Shown: positions 1 through 11,063 of the stretch, one piece after another
Numbering within the stretch: position 1 is the first letter of the stretch
Layout: the number at the start of each line of letters is the position of its first letter
NCBI GenBank assembly: GCA_964547645.1
Contig: CAZJOM010000011.1
Coordinates: 4,874 to 68,873 of the forward strand
Direction: 5' to 3'
From: SZUA-430 sp964547645
GTDB taxonomy: Bacteria > Pseudomonadota > Alphaproteobacteria > Micropepsales > Micropepsaceae
Length of the DNA stretch: 64,000 nucleotides
Notes under the pieces: generated by a model
Told to the model about the DNA's origin: nothing
The model's input: only the letters and a program-made list of their open reading frames with translations
The model's database searches: none
Position numbers and translations under genes: made by a program

Positions 1-663
1 CCCAAGATTGCCTTCGGCGACGACACGATTCGTGACCGACACCGATGGCTCCCGCACCAATCTCTCGAGTTCGCTTGATGCGGCCGCAGGCTCGCCACGT
101 CGCAACTTCACCTTTGCGCTCGTCAGTTGTGCCGACACGATTCCGGGCGCGATGCTCAGCGCCCGCGACGCCAACCGCGCCGCATCGTCGAGCCGGTGCT
201 CTTCCTCTGCAATCCGCGCCAACCCTGCGACGGCGTCGGCGTAGGCAGGTTGGGCCAACACCGCGCGTTCGTAAGCCCGCCGAGCCCCTTCACGATCGCC
301 GAGGTCGAGCAGCACGTTTCCCAGATTATTGTGCGCGATCGCAAACCGCTTATCGATCCTGAGCGCCTCTTCAAGCGCCACCTGCGCCTCGCTCAATCGC
401 CCGACCGACCGATACGCAGCCCCGAGATTGGTCAAGACGTGTATGTGTGCCGGCATGAGTTGCCGCGCCCGCTCGTAGAACGGAATCGCCCCGCCGGGGT
501 CGCCATTCTCGGCGTACACAACGCCAATCAACATCAATGCATTGGCTTCCTCGCCGAAGCGCCCGATCACTTGGTTACAGATATCGATCACTTCGCCGAA
601 CGCGCGCCGTTGCATGGCCGCCGACGCTCGTTGCAACATCTGCGCGAGAAGGGTCTGGTTCAT
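1..663 (-). CDS. TPR-repeat protein, C-terminus cut by window edge
   Basis: The reading frame is open from the ATG at 663 to the left edge, 221 codons with no stop, so the protein is partial. It consists of degenerate tetratricopeptide repeats: helix pairs with the TPR spacing recur, for example around NLGAAYRSVGRLSEAQVALE and HNNLGNVLLDLGDREGARRA. No signal peptide or catalytic domain is visible in the part present. TPR proteins are protein-protein scaffolds; in this setting it could be the N-terminal half of a TPR-sulfotransferase or TPR-glycosyltransferase, but that cannot be judged because the end is missing. It lies 37 nt downstream of the citrate-synthase-like gene on the same strand and probably shares its transcript. 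No strong Shine-Dalgarno sequence precedes the ATG, so the start is only probable. Confidence 0.75.
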   Translation of the reverse strand, partial: MNQTLLAQMLQRASAAMQRRAFGEVIDICNQVIGRFGEEANALMLIGVVYAENGDPGGAIPFYERARQLMPAHIHVLTNLGAAYRSVGRLSEAQVALEEALRIDKRFAIAHNNLGNVLLDLGDREGARRAYERAVLAQPAYADAVAGLARIAEEEHRLDDAARLASRALSIAPGIVSAQLTSAKVKLRRGEPAAASSELERLVREPSVSVTNRVVAEGNLG

Positions 664-700
664 CGCCGCAAACTGCTTGAAGGTCTTCCCGGAGGCAAGC

Positions 701-1918
701 TTACCCCGCCACGAACTCCGCCCGGGGCCGGATCAAAGTGCCGCTCGAACGCTGTTCGAACACGTGCGCTAACCATCCGACTGACCGCCCGATCGCAAAA
801 AGGGCCAACGCTGCGCCCGCCGGCAATTCGAAACTTCGCTCAAGCGCGACCAGGGCAAAGTCGACGTTTGGCTCGACGCCACCCATCGCCCGTCCCGCCG
901 CGAGCGTCGCCGCCGCCACCGGGTCGAGCTTGATCTGCTCTAAGAGTTCCGCCGCCCGCGGATCGCCATCTCGATAGAGGAAATGCCCGAACCCCGGCAG
1001 CAGTTCCCCATGTTGAAGTCGCGTCGCAACCGCTTCGCCAGCCTCCGCTGGCAAACTGATCCCGTTCAAGAACGTGCGCGTCCGCTCCGTCGCGGCGCCA
1101 TGCAACGGCCCGCTCAGCGCCGCGATACCCGCCAGAACGCAATGCGTATGCCGCGCACCCGTCGACGCAACCACGCGCACCGCAAACGTCGACGCGTTCA
1201 ACTCGTGATCCGCGAGCAAGACCAGCGCGCGCCGGATCGCCTCCGCAGCTTTCGGCTTACGCCAAGCCTGCGCGATCGAGCGATGAATCGGACTCATGAC
1301 AGGCGCACTCACCGGCCCCACCGCCGCCGTTATCGCCAACACCAGACGCGCCGCCGCGCCAAACGCATGCGCCCCCGCTCTTCCGGAACTGGGCGCCTCG
1401 TGCGCGGTTAGGAGCGGCAGCAACGCACTGGCGCGATCGGTCGCCCGCGGCGGCGCGTAACGCGTCGCGATCTCGCTCCAGCCCGCAACCCCCGCCGGAT
1501 CGAAAGATATCCCGGCAAACGGATCGGCATCTCCCGTCTCCCACAACAAGCGTGCCGTTTCCTCCAACGTCGCCTTCCGCGAAAACGCGATCGCATCCTC
1601 CGAACGATAGAGCAGCCGATCATCCTCAAAATGAGTGAGCCGCGTCTTCAGCACCGGCAAACCGAAGTCGAGTGCCGTTGCCGCTGCCGCCCGCGGCCGT
1701 CGCATCCGCGCTTTGCGCGCAACCAACGCCTGCACGTCGCCCGCCACATAGAGGCTCGCTTTCGCAATAGAGGGATGCGCCGTAGAACGCACCAGGCCGC
1801 GGCTGACATAGGCGTAAAGCGTGTTGCGACTGACGCCGAGCGCCTTGGTCGCAGCAGCCGCATCGATCAAGGCGTCCGCGCGCTTCGGAATGGGCCGTTT
1901 GCCTGAGTTCTGGTTCAT
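701..1918 (-). CDS. Citrate synthase-family protein with N-terminal helix-turn-helix
   Basis: About 405 residues. Residues ~15-60 form a MerR/excisionase-like helix-turn-helix (AAATKALGVSRNTLYAYVSRG); the rest is a citrate synthase fold with the first active-site His in LSGPLHGAA, the second in PGFGHFLYR and the Asp in EPNVDF. In true citrate synthases the second motif reads GFGHRVY, so the substrate-binding Arg is replaced by Phe here and the activity may differ. Alphaproteobacteria often carry such an HTH-citrate synthase divergent from a plain citrate/2-methylcitrate synthase, as seen here with the gene at 1999. Start: an in-frame ATG at 1960 has a better upstream GGAAAAG, but residues 1-14 from that start are encoded by AT-rich, promoter-like DNA, so I prefer 1918; both are possible. 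Role inferred as a partner or regulator of the neighbouring synthase. Confidence 0.8.
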   Translation of the reverse strand: MNQNSGKRPIPKRADALIDAAAATKALGVSRNTLYAYVSRGLVRSTAHPSIAKASLYVAGDVQALVARKARMRRPRAAAATALDFGLPVLKTRLTHFEDDRLLYRSEDAIAFSRKATLEETARLLWETGDADPFAGISFDPAGVAGWSEIATRYAPPRATDRASALLPLLTAHEAPSSGRAGAHAFGAAARLVLAITAAVGPVSAPVMSPIHRSIAQAWRKPKAAEAIRRALVLLADHELNASTFAVRVVASTGARHTHCVLAGIAALSGPLHGAATERTRTFLNGISLPAEAGEAVATRLQHGELLPGFGHFLYRDGDPRAAELLEQIKLDPVAAATLAAGRAMGGVEPNVDFALVALERSFELPAGAALALFAIGRSVGWLAHVFEQRSSGTLIRPRAEFVAG

Positions 1919-1998
1919 ATTGATATATTGATTCAAGATTGACGATATGAGAGCCAGCATCCACTTTTCCAGACAGATTGCAAGTGAGGAGAAGTTGG
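1919..1998. promoter_or_regulatory. Divergent promoter region of the two citrate synthase genes
   Basis: This 80-bp spacer is clearly AT-richer than its surroundings and holds the odd-centred palindrome TTGATTCAA next to TTGATATA and TTGACGATAT. It must carry the signals for both divergent genes. The GAGGAGAAG ending about 6 nt before 1999 is a strong ribosome binding site for the plus-strand gene. The HTH of the leftward protein makes autoregulation from this spacer plausible, but no operator is proven. Confidence 0.45.
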
Positions 1999-3221
1999 AT
2001 GCGTCCCGGACTCGACAATGTCATCGCCGCCGAAACCGTCTTGAGCCATGTGGACGGCGAAGCCGGCCGGTTGATCATCCGTGGCCACGATCTCGAGGAT
2101 TTGGCCGGTCGCACCTCGTTCGAAGACGCAACGGCTCTGCTCTGGGAAGGCTTCGCGCCGACTGCAAATTTGCGCGAGGCGCTTGGCCGCGCGCGCGTTC
2201 GCGCCTTCGACCGCTTCAAACCGCTCGCCGATCAGGCTGCGGCGCTAACCGCCGTCGAAGCGATGCGGTTGCTGCTCGCCGCCGTCGCCGACGCCGACCG
2301 CAACGATGAACCCGTCGACGTGCTCGCCGCCTCGGGCGTCGCCGCAGCGATGGCCGCACGCCTCACCGCCGGACACACGCTGCTCGCCCCCGATCCCAAA
2401 CTCTCGCACGCCGCCGACATCCTACGCATGCTGCGTGGCGCTGAGGGCGACAACGACGAGGTTCAGGCCTTCGAAACCTACCTTGTGACCGTGATCGATC
2501 ACGGTTTGAACGCCTCGACGTTCGCCGCCCGCGTCGTCGCCTCAACTGCAGCAGGCCTGCCGTCAGCAACGGTCGGCGCACTATGCGCGCTGAAGGGCCC
2601 GCTGCACGGCGGCGCTCCTGGTCCCGTACTCGATATGCTCGACGCCATCGCCACACCCGCAAACGCTGATGCTTGGATTGCCGACGCACTGAGGCGCGGC
2701 GAACGTCTGATGGGCTTCGGCCACCGCGTCTATCGCGTACGCGACCCGCGCGCGAGCGTGTTGAAGGCCGCGGTCGCCAAGCTGAAAGGCCGCGCCAACC
2801 GCATCATGTTCGCTGAGGCGGTCGAAGCTGCAGCGCTGCGCGCCCTAAAGGACTTCAAAAGCGAACGCCGCCTCGATACGAACGTCGAGTTCTACACCGC
2901 GCTGTTGCTGGAGGCGCTTGCCATCCCTCGCGAAGCCTTCACCCCGGTCTTCGCGCTCGCCCGCACCGCCGGCTGGATCGCCCACATCCGCGAACAAGAA
3001 CACGGCGGCCGCCTCATCCGCCCGCAATCGCGCTANNNNNNNNNNNNNNNNNNNNNNNNNNNNNNNNNNNNNNNNNNNNNNNNNNNNNNNNNNNNNNNNN
3101 NNNNNNNNNNNNNNNNNNNNNNNNNNNNNNNNNNNCCCACATCCGCGAACAAGAACACGGCGGCCGCCTCATCCGCCCGCAATCGCGCTATGTCGGACCA
3201 TGGCCGGTGAGGGCGGCTTGA
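1999..3221 (+). CDS. Citrate/2-methylcitrate synthase (interrupted by assembly gap)
   Basis: Condenses an acyl-CoA with a 2-oxo acid (oxaloacetate) in the TCA or methylcitrate pathway. ATG 1999 follows a strong GAGGAGAAG. Motifs: LKGPLHGG (His203), MGFGHRVYR (His242) and TNVEFY, where the usual catalytic Asp (NVDFY) is Glu297; I recall Glu in related alphaproteobacterial homologues, so it is probably native. As printed, the frame enters a 100-N gap at 3036. The 55 bp before the gap recur exactly after it, and removing the gap plus one copy (155 bp) restores one frame that ends RYVGPWPVRAA at 3221, the normal tail of this family, giving about 355 residues. The gene is therefore almost certainly intact in the organism. 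It is divergent from the HTH-containing paralogue. Citrate versus methylcitrate specificity cannot be settled from sequence alone. Confidence 0.85.
2981..3190. repeat. Identical 55-bp contig ends flanking the gap
   Basis: Bases 2981-3035 and 3136-3190 are identical over all 55 positions, each starting CCCACATCCGCGAACAAG and ending CAATCGCGCTA. The copies abut the N-run on both sides, which is the signature of two overlapping contig ends that were scaffolded without being merged, not of a biological repeat. Confidence 0.95.
3036..3135. other. 100-N scaffold gap
   Basis: Exactly 100 N, the usual placeholder for a gap of unknown size. It sits near the 3' end of the citrate synthase gene. Confidence 0.99.
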
Positions 3222-3235
3222 GCGCCACTTCGAGA

Positions 3236-3358
3236 CAGCCTCACACAAAGTCACGAAGATTCGAAGCTTTCACAAAGCAAAAAGAAAGGGCGCGCAACGC
3301 GCGCCCAATCTCGGACCTTCGTGTGAACTTCAAAACGTAGTGGCTTTGTGTGAGGCTG
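3236..3358. repeat. 123-bp nested palindromic intergenic element
   Basis: The ends are a perfect 15-bp inverted repeat: CAGCCTCACACAAAG at 3236-3250 against CTTTGTGTGAGGCTG at 3344-3358. Further in, similarity between the arms continues imperfectly (CACGAAG at 3252 with CTTCGTG at 3317; TTCGAAG with a matching TTGAAG on the other arm), and the centre is an 8-bp GC stem at 3288-3306. The whole can fold into one long cruciform or hairpin. It lies between two convergent genes and looks like a dispersed palindromic (REP/MITE-like) element that also supplies a terminator. No second copy was seen in this window. Confidence 0.7.
3277..3306 (-). terminator. Rho-independent terminator of the infB operon
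   Basis: On the minus strand the stem GGGCGCGC / GCGCGCCC (loop of 3, bases 3288-3306) is followed at once by TTTCTTTTTG, a U-rich tail. It lies about 80 nt beyond the infB stop codon, at the heart of the palindromic element. Confidence 0.8.
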
Positions 3359-3383
3359 ACTCGCAACCACACAAGACAGCAAG

Positions 3384-6152
<2,769 letters not shown>

Positions 6153-6237
6153 GCGTGCCCTTCGATCCTTCTGAAACTCAAATCACTCAGATTCAAAACC
6201 AACACTGATGCGAACAAACGCCGATGCCTCGCGGTCA

Positions 6238-6885
6238 TCAAGCCGCGCCCCACTCCGGCGGACACAAAACGCGGAAGCCGCCAAGCCGCCCCGCCTCGAT
6301 CAAAAATCGGGCTGAAAGCATCCCTGACGTGAGCGCAGCATGTACCACACTTTCCCGGCCGAATGCCAAGCCGATTTCGGCCTGTGTGAAGCATCCGATC
6401 ACCGGAACTTCACCGGAAATTCGCGCATATTTCACAAGCTTTCCGCGATCCGCCGGGCCGGAGTCGGAAGCCTCGATTAGTGCGGCTATACGTCCATCGC
6501 GCGCGCGGAACGCTTCCTCGACCTGGGCAAAACCGACGATCGCAAGCCCAGCCCGCCGCGCCAGCCCGATGTGTTCCACACAGCGCTTGACCAACAACTG
6601 CTCGACTTGCCCGGTCAAATCCGGCGGACACTTGACCGCCATCTTCGCCGACTTGGAGAAGAGACCCTTCTCCACCGCCTTGGCGATCAAAGCGCGTTCG
6701 GCGGTAACCCAACACCCTCGCCCCGGAAGTTTCTGCGCAATGTCCGGCACGACCGTGTCGTCGGGCCCGACGACAAAGCGTACCATCCGCTCCGGCGACA
6801 GCACGTCGCCTGAAACGATACAGCGCCGAAGGGGACCTTCGGCGCCGTCATCGTCGGATTGCTGTGAGGAACGCCCTCTTGCCAC
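6238..6885 (-). CDS. ylxR: YlxR-type RNA-binding protein fused to L7Ae-like domain
   Basis: 215 residues. The N-terminal ~90 residues match the YlxR (DUF448) fold with the signature RRCIVSGD, PGRGCWV and the LFSKSAK helix; the second half (KRCVEHIGLARRAGLAIVGF onward) is the L7Ae/L30e-like region often fused to it in alphaproteobacteria. It is thought to bind nucleic acid or the RNase P/ribosome machinery; the precise role is unsettled. The GTG start abuts the nusA stop codon, showing tight coupling, and infB follows. The symbol is by family and position. Confidence 0.9.
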   Translation of the reverse strand: MARGRSSQQSDDDGAEGPLRRCIVSGDVLSPERMVRFVVGPDDTVVPDIAQKLPGRGCWVTAERALIAKAVEKGLFSKSAKMAVKCPPDLTGQVEQLLVKRCVEHIGLARRAGLAIVGFAQVEEAFRARDGRIAALIEASDSGPADRGKLVKYARISGEVPVIGCFTQAEIGLAFGRESVVHAALTSGMLSARFLIEAGRLGGFRVLCPPEWGAA

Positions 6886-8484
6886 CTACGCTTCTTCCTC
6901 CGCCTCTTCGGCGGGCTCAGCTTCTTCCTCAACCTTCGGCGCCTCGATCCAGCCGGCCGCAACGCGCGCCGCCATAATGATCGCGTTCGCGTCCTCCGCG
7001 TTTAGACCAAAGCTCTCCAGAATGCCCGTCTGACGCTTGCGCTCACCGTTGACCATCTCATTCCAACCGAGCAGGTCGTCCGTCGCACAGCCCGCCAGAT
7101 CCTCAAGCGACTTCACGCCGCCCTCGCCCAACGCCACCGCCATCGACGGTGTAACGCCTTCGACGGTCATCAGATCGTCCTGAACGCCAAGCTCACGCCG
7201 CTTCTCGTCGAAGATCGCGTTCTGCTTCTCGAGATAATCCTGCGCCCGCTTCTGCAGCTCCGACGCGGTCTCCTCGCCGATGCCTTGAATTTCGGCCAGT
7301 TCTTCTGGAACCACGTAAGCCAAATCTTCGACCTGCGAGAAGTTTTCCGAGGCCAGCAACTGCGCCAGCGTCTCATCGACATCGAGCGCGTTCATGAAGA
7401 GCTCTGTGCGCTTGCGGAACTGCTCCTGACGGCGCTCCGATTCCTCGGCCTCCGTCAGAATGTCGATCTGCCAGCCGGTCAGCTGCGACGCCAGACGCAC
7501 GTTCTGCCCGCGCCGGCCGATCGCCAGCGACAACTGATCTTCGCCGACCACGACTTCGATGCGCCGCGCATCTTCGTCGAGCACGACCTTCGCGACTTCC
7601 GCCGGTGCCAGCGAGTTCACGACGAAGTTTGCGGGATCAAGCGACCACGGAATGATGTCGATCTTCTCACCCTGAAGCTCCTGCACCACCGCCTGCACGC
7701 GGCTGCCGCGCATACCGACGCACGCGCCGACTGGATCGATCGAGGAGTCCTTCGAAATCACCGCAATTTTCGCCCGTGATCCCGGATCGCGCGCCACCGA
7801 CTTGATCTCGATAATACCGTCATAGATTTCCGGCACTTCCTGCGCGAACAGCCGCGCCATGAACTGCGGGTGCGTGCGCGACAGGAAAATCTGCGGACCG
7901 CGCGTTTCGCGGCGGACGTCGTAGATGTAAGCGCGAATGCGGTCGCCCGTGCGGAACGTCTCGCGCGGCAACAATTCGTCGCGCCGCACGAATGCTTCGC
8001 CGCGCCCAAGATCGACCACGACGTTGCCGTACTCGACGCGCTTGACCGTTCCGTGCACGACCTCGCCGACGCGGTCCTTGTATTCGTCGAATTGCTTCTC
8101 GCGCTCGGCGTCGCGCACCTTTTGGAAGATGACCTGCTTCGCCGCTTGCGCTGCGATACGGCCGAAGTCGATCGGCGGCAGCGGCTCCGCGATCAAGTCG
8201 CCGGTTTGCGCCGCCGGATTGCGGATCTGCGCTTCGTCGAGCGTGATCTCGGTCGCTTCGTTTTCGATCTTGTCGACGACGAGACGCAACCGGTGCAGCC
8301 GCGTCTCGCCCGACTTCGGATCGATCTCGGCCTTGATTTCGTTGTCCTGGCCATAGCGCGACTTCGCCGCCTTTTGGATCGCCTCCTCCATCGCGGAGAT
8401 CACGACCTGCTTGTCGATCGATTTCTCGCGCGCGACCGCGTCGGCGATCTGCAAGAGTTCCAGTCTGTTTGCACTGACGGCCAT
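6886..8484 (-). CDS. nusA: Transcription termination/antitermination protein NusA
   Basis: 532 residues. The protein binds RNA polymerase and nascent RNA to control pausing, termination and rRNA antitermination. The order is N-terminal RNAP-binding domain (from MAVSANRLELLQIADAVAREK), S1 domain (VGEVVHGTVKRVEYGNVVVDLG), two KH domains (including VGACVGMRGSRVQAVVQELQ and LAIGRRGQNVRLA), then the C-terminal helix-hairpin repeats (QIQGIGEE-type turns) and an acidic tail of Glu/Ala found in alphaproteobacterial NusA. It lies 6 nt after rimP and abuts ylxR. Confidence 0.98.
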   Translation of the reverse strand: MAVSANRLELLQIADAVAREKSIDKQVVISAMEEAIQKAAKSRYGQDNEIKAEIDPKSGETRLHRLRLVVDKIENEATEITLDEAQIRNPAAQTGDLIAEPLPPIDFGRIAAQAAKQVIFQKVRDAEREKQFDEYKDRVGEVVHGTVKRVEYGNVVVDLGRGEAFVRRDELLPRETFRTGDRIRAYIYDVRRETRGPQIFLSRTHPQFMARLFAQEVPEIYDGIIEIKSVARDPGSRAKIAVISKDSSIDPVGACVGMRGSRVQAVVQELQGEKIDIIPWSLDPANFVVNSLAPAEVAKVVLDEDARRIEVVVGEDQLSLAIGRRGQNVRLASQLTGWQIDILTEAEESERRQEQFRKRTELFMNALDVDETLAQLLASENFSQVEDLAYVVPEELAEIQGIGEETASELQKRAQDYLEKQNAIFDEKRRELGVQDDLMTVEGVTPSMAVALGEGGVKSLEDLAGCATDDLLGWNEMVNGERKRQTGILESFGLNAEDANAIIMAARVAAGWIEAPKVEEEAEPAEEAEEEA

Positions 8485-8490
8485 AAGTTC

Positions 8491-9024
8491 CTACTCCGAT
8501 TGCGCGCGGGCTTTGCCGGCGTCCTTTCTGCGTTTCAAATCATGGGCAATGAGTTCGTCGGTCAGAACGAGCTTCGCCTCGCCGATCGACATGAAGGGGA
8601 TTGCGATCTCGCCGGGCCCCTTACCCAAATCTGCTTCCAGTACGACGTCCTCGCCGCGGAGTCCCTTGAGCGTGCCGCGCAAACGCTTGCGCCCGTCGAG
8701 CGGAAACTTCAAATCCAGCCGCGCGTCATGCCCGGCATAAGTCTCATAGTCGCGCCGCCGCGTCAGCGGCCGGTCGATCCCCGGCGACGACACTTCAAGC
8801 ACATACTCGCTGTCGATCGGATCGTTCTCTTCGAACGCCGCCGAAATCGCACGGCTTAACCGCGCGCAATCGTCGACATCCATCAGACCGTCGGCGCGCT
8901 CCGCCATCACTTGCAAGGTAGGCCTGTTCGCACCCGTCATGCGCACGCGCACGAGCGAATAGCCCAACGCTTCCGCGATGGGCGCGATCAATCCGTCAAG
9001 TTCTGTGGGCCGTATGCTCGTCAT
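8491..9024 (-). CDS. rimP: Ribosome maturation factor RimP
   Basis: 177 residues with the ATG at 9024, which has GGAAAC just upstream; a TTG seven codons earlier (9045) is less likely. RimP binds the 30S subunit during assembly. The core motif VSSPGIDRPLTRRRDYETY is exactly the family signature, preceded by DVDDCARLSRAISA. First gene of the rimP-nusA-ylxR-infB operon, behind a well-formed promoter at 9116-9144. Confidence 0.95.
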   Translation of the reverse strand: MTSIRPTELDGLIAPIAEALGYSLVRVRMTGANRPTLQVMAERADGLMDVDDCARLSRAISAAFEENDPIDSEYVLEVSSPGIDRPLTRRRDYETYAGHDARLDLKFPLDGRKRLRGTLKGLRGEDVVLEADLGKGPGEIAIPFMSIGEAKLVLTDELIAHDLKRRKDAGKARAQSE

Positions 9025-9115
9025 CGTTTCCAAGTGTTCGGACAAACACCTCTCGCGCCCGGCTGGGTTGCCCCAACCAGCGAACTAGCAATCAGCTATG
9101 TCCGAGAATGGCCGA

Positions 9116-9144
9116 TATATAGCCTTGCGGCCGCCCAGCGCCAA
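9116..9144 (-). promoter_or_regulatory. Sigma-70-type promoter of the rimP-nusA-infB operon
   Basis: On the minus strand a -35 TTGGCG (9139-9144) is separated by 17 bp from a -10 TATATA (9116-9121), giving a predicted transcript start near 9109 and an ~85-nt leader to the rimP ATG. The leader contains GC-rich inverted stretches (CTGGTTGGGGCAACCCAG region) that could fold, but no known leader motif was recognised. Confidence 0.65.
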
Positions 9145-9158
9145 GGCCCAATCGACCC

Positions 9159-9884
9159 TCAAATCCGGGTAAATCGCAAATAAATGCAGGGCCGCCCGGC
9201 GGCAATCGCTTTCTGCTCATACCGTGTTGCAGGCCAATCGCCAGGCCGTACCCGCCAATCGTCCGCCCGCGTCGCCGTCCACGCGAACCGCGCATCCTGC
9301 ATCAAGTGCTGTAGAGCCCAGACGCCATAGTCCTCGTGATCGGTCGCAACGCGAAGCTCCGCCCCCGGCCTCATCGCGCGCGCGAGCTGATCCAGCGTCG
9401 CCGTCTGAATAAACCGCCGCTTGTGATGCCGAAGCTTTGGCCAGGGATCGGGAAAAAGCACATAGACCGCACTCAGCGACTGCGAAGGCACGCGCGCCAA
9501 CACATCGCGCGCATCGCCCATATGCACGCGCACATTGCCGAGCTTGCCCTCATCGATGTGCCCCAAGAGCTTCGCGACACCGTTTAGAAACGGCTCGCAA
9601 CCGATGTACCCGATATCGCTTTGCGCGCGCGCTTGCGCGGCGAGATGTTCGCCGCCGCCGAAGCCAACCTCGAACGCAAAGCCACGCGCACCCGGAAACA
9701 GCGCCGCAAGATCGAGCGCCCCATCGGGCACCGCGATCGTCGGCAACAAATTTTGAATAAGACTCTGCTGATACGCGCTCAACGGCCGCCCAAGCCGGCG
9801 GCCGTAAATGTCGCTGCGCCGCCGACCTTGTTCCGTCAGGCGAACTGGCTCTTCAGTTGCGCGGCAATATCCGTGCGCTCCCAC
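9159..9884 (-). CDS. trmB: tRNA (guanine-46-N7)-methyltransferase
   Basis: SAM-dependent enzyme that makes m7G46 in the tRNA variable loop. The SAM-binding motif FEVGFGGGEHL, GCEPFLNGV and the signature FPDPWPKLRHHKRRF are all present; the C-terminus PGDWPATRYEQKA is also typical. The start is unclear: a GTG at 9884 overlaps metK by 49 nt, whereas homologues usually begin a few residues before the YGRRLGRPL motif, which would fit a CTG at 9839 overlapping the metK stop as CTGA. The shorter form would be about 226 residues. Translation is probably coupled to metK either way. Confidence 0.92.
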   Translation of the reverse strand: MGAHGYCRATEEPVRLTEQGRRRSDIYGRRLGRPLSAYQQSLIQNLLPTIAVPDGALDLAALFPGARGFAFEVGFGGGEHLAAQARAQSDIGYIGCEPFLNGVAKLLGHIDEGKLGNVRVHMGDARDVLARVPSQSLSAVYVLFPDPWPKLRHHKRRFIQTATLDQLARAMRPGAELRVATDHEDYGVWALQHLMQDARFAWTATRADDWRVRPGDWPATRYEQKAIAAGRPCIYLRFTRI

Positions 9885-11005
9885 GAGAACCCGCCGTCTT
9901 TCTCAGGCGCACGCCCAAAGTGACCGTAGGCCGCAGTCCGCGCATAGATCGGACGATTGAGCTTCAGATGCTCACGGATACCGCGCGGCTTCAGACTCAC
10001 CATCTCCGGCAAAACCTTCTCAAGCTTCGCCTCATCGACGCGACCCGTGCCGTGCAGATCGACATAGAACGACATCGGATCGGCGACGCCGATCGCATAG
10101 GCGATCTGGATCGTGCAACGCTCGCCAAGACCTGCGGCGACAACGTTCTTTGCGAGGTAGCGCGCCATATAGGCCGCCGAACGATCGACCTTCGTCGGAT
10201 CCTTGCCCGAGAAAGCGCCGCCGCCATGCGGTGCCGCGCCACCATAAGTGTCGACGATGATCTTACGTCCAGTCAGGCCCGAGTCGCCATCGGGACCACC
10301 GATGACGAAGCGTCCCGTCGGGTTCACGAACAAACCGTCGTCCGGGCACATCCAACCGGCCGGCATAGCGGCTTCAATATAGGGCTTCACGACCGCGCGG
10401 ATGTCGCGCTGATCGAGCCCGTCCATATGCTGCGTCGAAACGACGATCTTCGTCGCGCGCACCGGCTTGCCGTTTTCGTATTGCAGCGTGACTTGGCTCT
10501 TCGCGTCCGGCAGCAACTCCTTCTTGCCGGCATGACGCGCGTCCGCCATCAACTTCAAAATCTTGTGCGACAGAAGAATCGGCGCCGGCATCAACTCTTC
10601 GGTTTCGCGGCAGGCGTAACCGAACATGATGCCCTGGTCGCCCGCACCTTCGTCTTTGTTTCCGGCGGCATCGACGCCGACCGCAATGTCTGCAGATTGC
10701 GCATGCACCAGACATTCGATGCGCGCTTTGCGCCAATCGAAGCCTTCCTGCTCGTAGCCAATGTCCTTGATCGCCATCCGCGCCGCTTCGATCATTTGAT
10801 CATGGCCGACGGCTTCGGGCCCGCGAACCTCACCCGCCAGAACCACGCGGTTCGTGGTGGCAAGCGTCTCAAGCGCGATTCGCGCTTCCGGCATGTGGCC
10901 GAGCATGAGATCCACGATCGAATCGGAAATCCGGTCGCAAACCTTGTCGGGATGGCCTTCGGAGACCGATTCGCTGGTGAACAGGTAATTCTTGCGGGAT
11001 GACAT
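9836..11005 (-). CDS. metK: S-adenosylmethionine synthetase
   Basis: 389 residues, the normal family length. Makes SAM from methionine and ATP in the cytoplasm. Visible signatures: LFTSESVSEGHPDKVCDRISD at the N-terminus, GDQGIMFGYA in the ATP-binding hexapeptide region and GGGAFSGKDPTKVDRSAAY with the phosphate-binding loop. It is followed by trmB, a SAM-using enzyme, in overlap. Upstream lies a transcription terminator (11021-11063) separating it from the XRE regulator, so any independent promoter or readthrough control must act within the short 11006-11087 spacer. Confidence 0.98.
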   Translation of the reverse strand: MSSRKNYLFTSESVSEGHPDKVCDRISDSIVDLMLGHMPEARIALETLATTNRVVLAGEVRGPEAVGHDQMIEAARMAIKDIGYEQEGFDWRKARIECLVHAQSADIAVGVDAAGNKDEGAGDQGIMFGYACRETEELMPAPILLSHKILKLMADARHAGKKELLPDAKSQVTLQYENGKPVRATKIVVSTQHMDGLDQRDIRAVVKPYIEAAMPAGWMCPDDGLFVNPTGRFVIGGPDGDSGLTGRKIIVDTYGGAAPHGGGAFSGKDPTKVDRSAAYMARYLAKNVVAAGLGERCTIQIAYAIGVADPMSFYVDLHGTGRVDEAKLEKVLPEMVSLKPRGIREHLKLNRPIYARTAAYGHFGRAPEKDGGFSWERTDIAAQLKSQFA

Positions 11006-11020
11006 TGATGGGCTGCCGAT

Positions 11021-11063
11021 AAAAAAAGAGCCGCGCCAATCGCGGATCGCGAAAAGCGCGGCT
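11021..11063 (-). terminator. Terminator-like hairpin between the XRE regulator and metK
   Basis: On the minus strand the stem AGCCGCGC (complement of 11056-11063) pairs with GCGCGGCT (complement of 11029-11036) and is followed by CTTTTTTT. A second small hairpin CGCG-GAT-CGCG sits in the loop. It ends only ~15 nt before the metK ATG, so it acts either as the terminator of the upstream gene or as an attenuator of metK. Confidence 0.75.

Noticed and set aside
2981..3190. Genuine tandem or inverted duplication around the N gap
   Set aside because: The copies touch the gap on both sides and restore the frame when collapsed, so they are overlapping contig ends.
9857..11002. Long plus-strand frame opposite metK (381 codons)
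   Set aside because: Mirror of metK codons in a GC-rich genome; Arg/His-rich and featureless.
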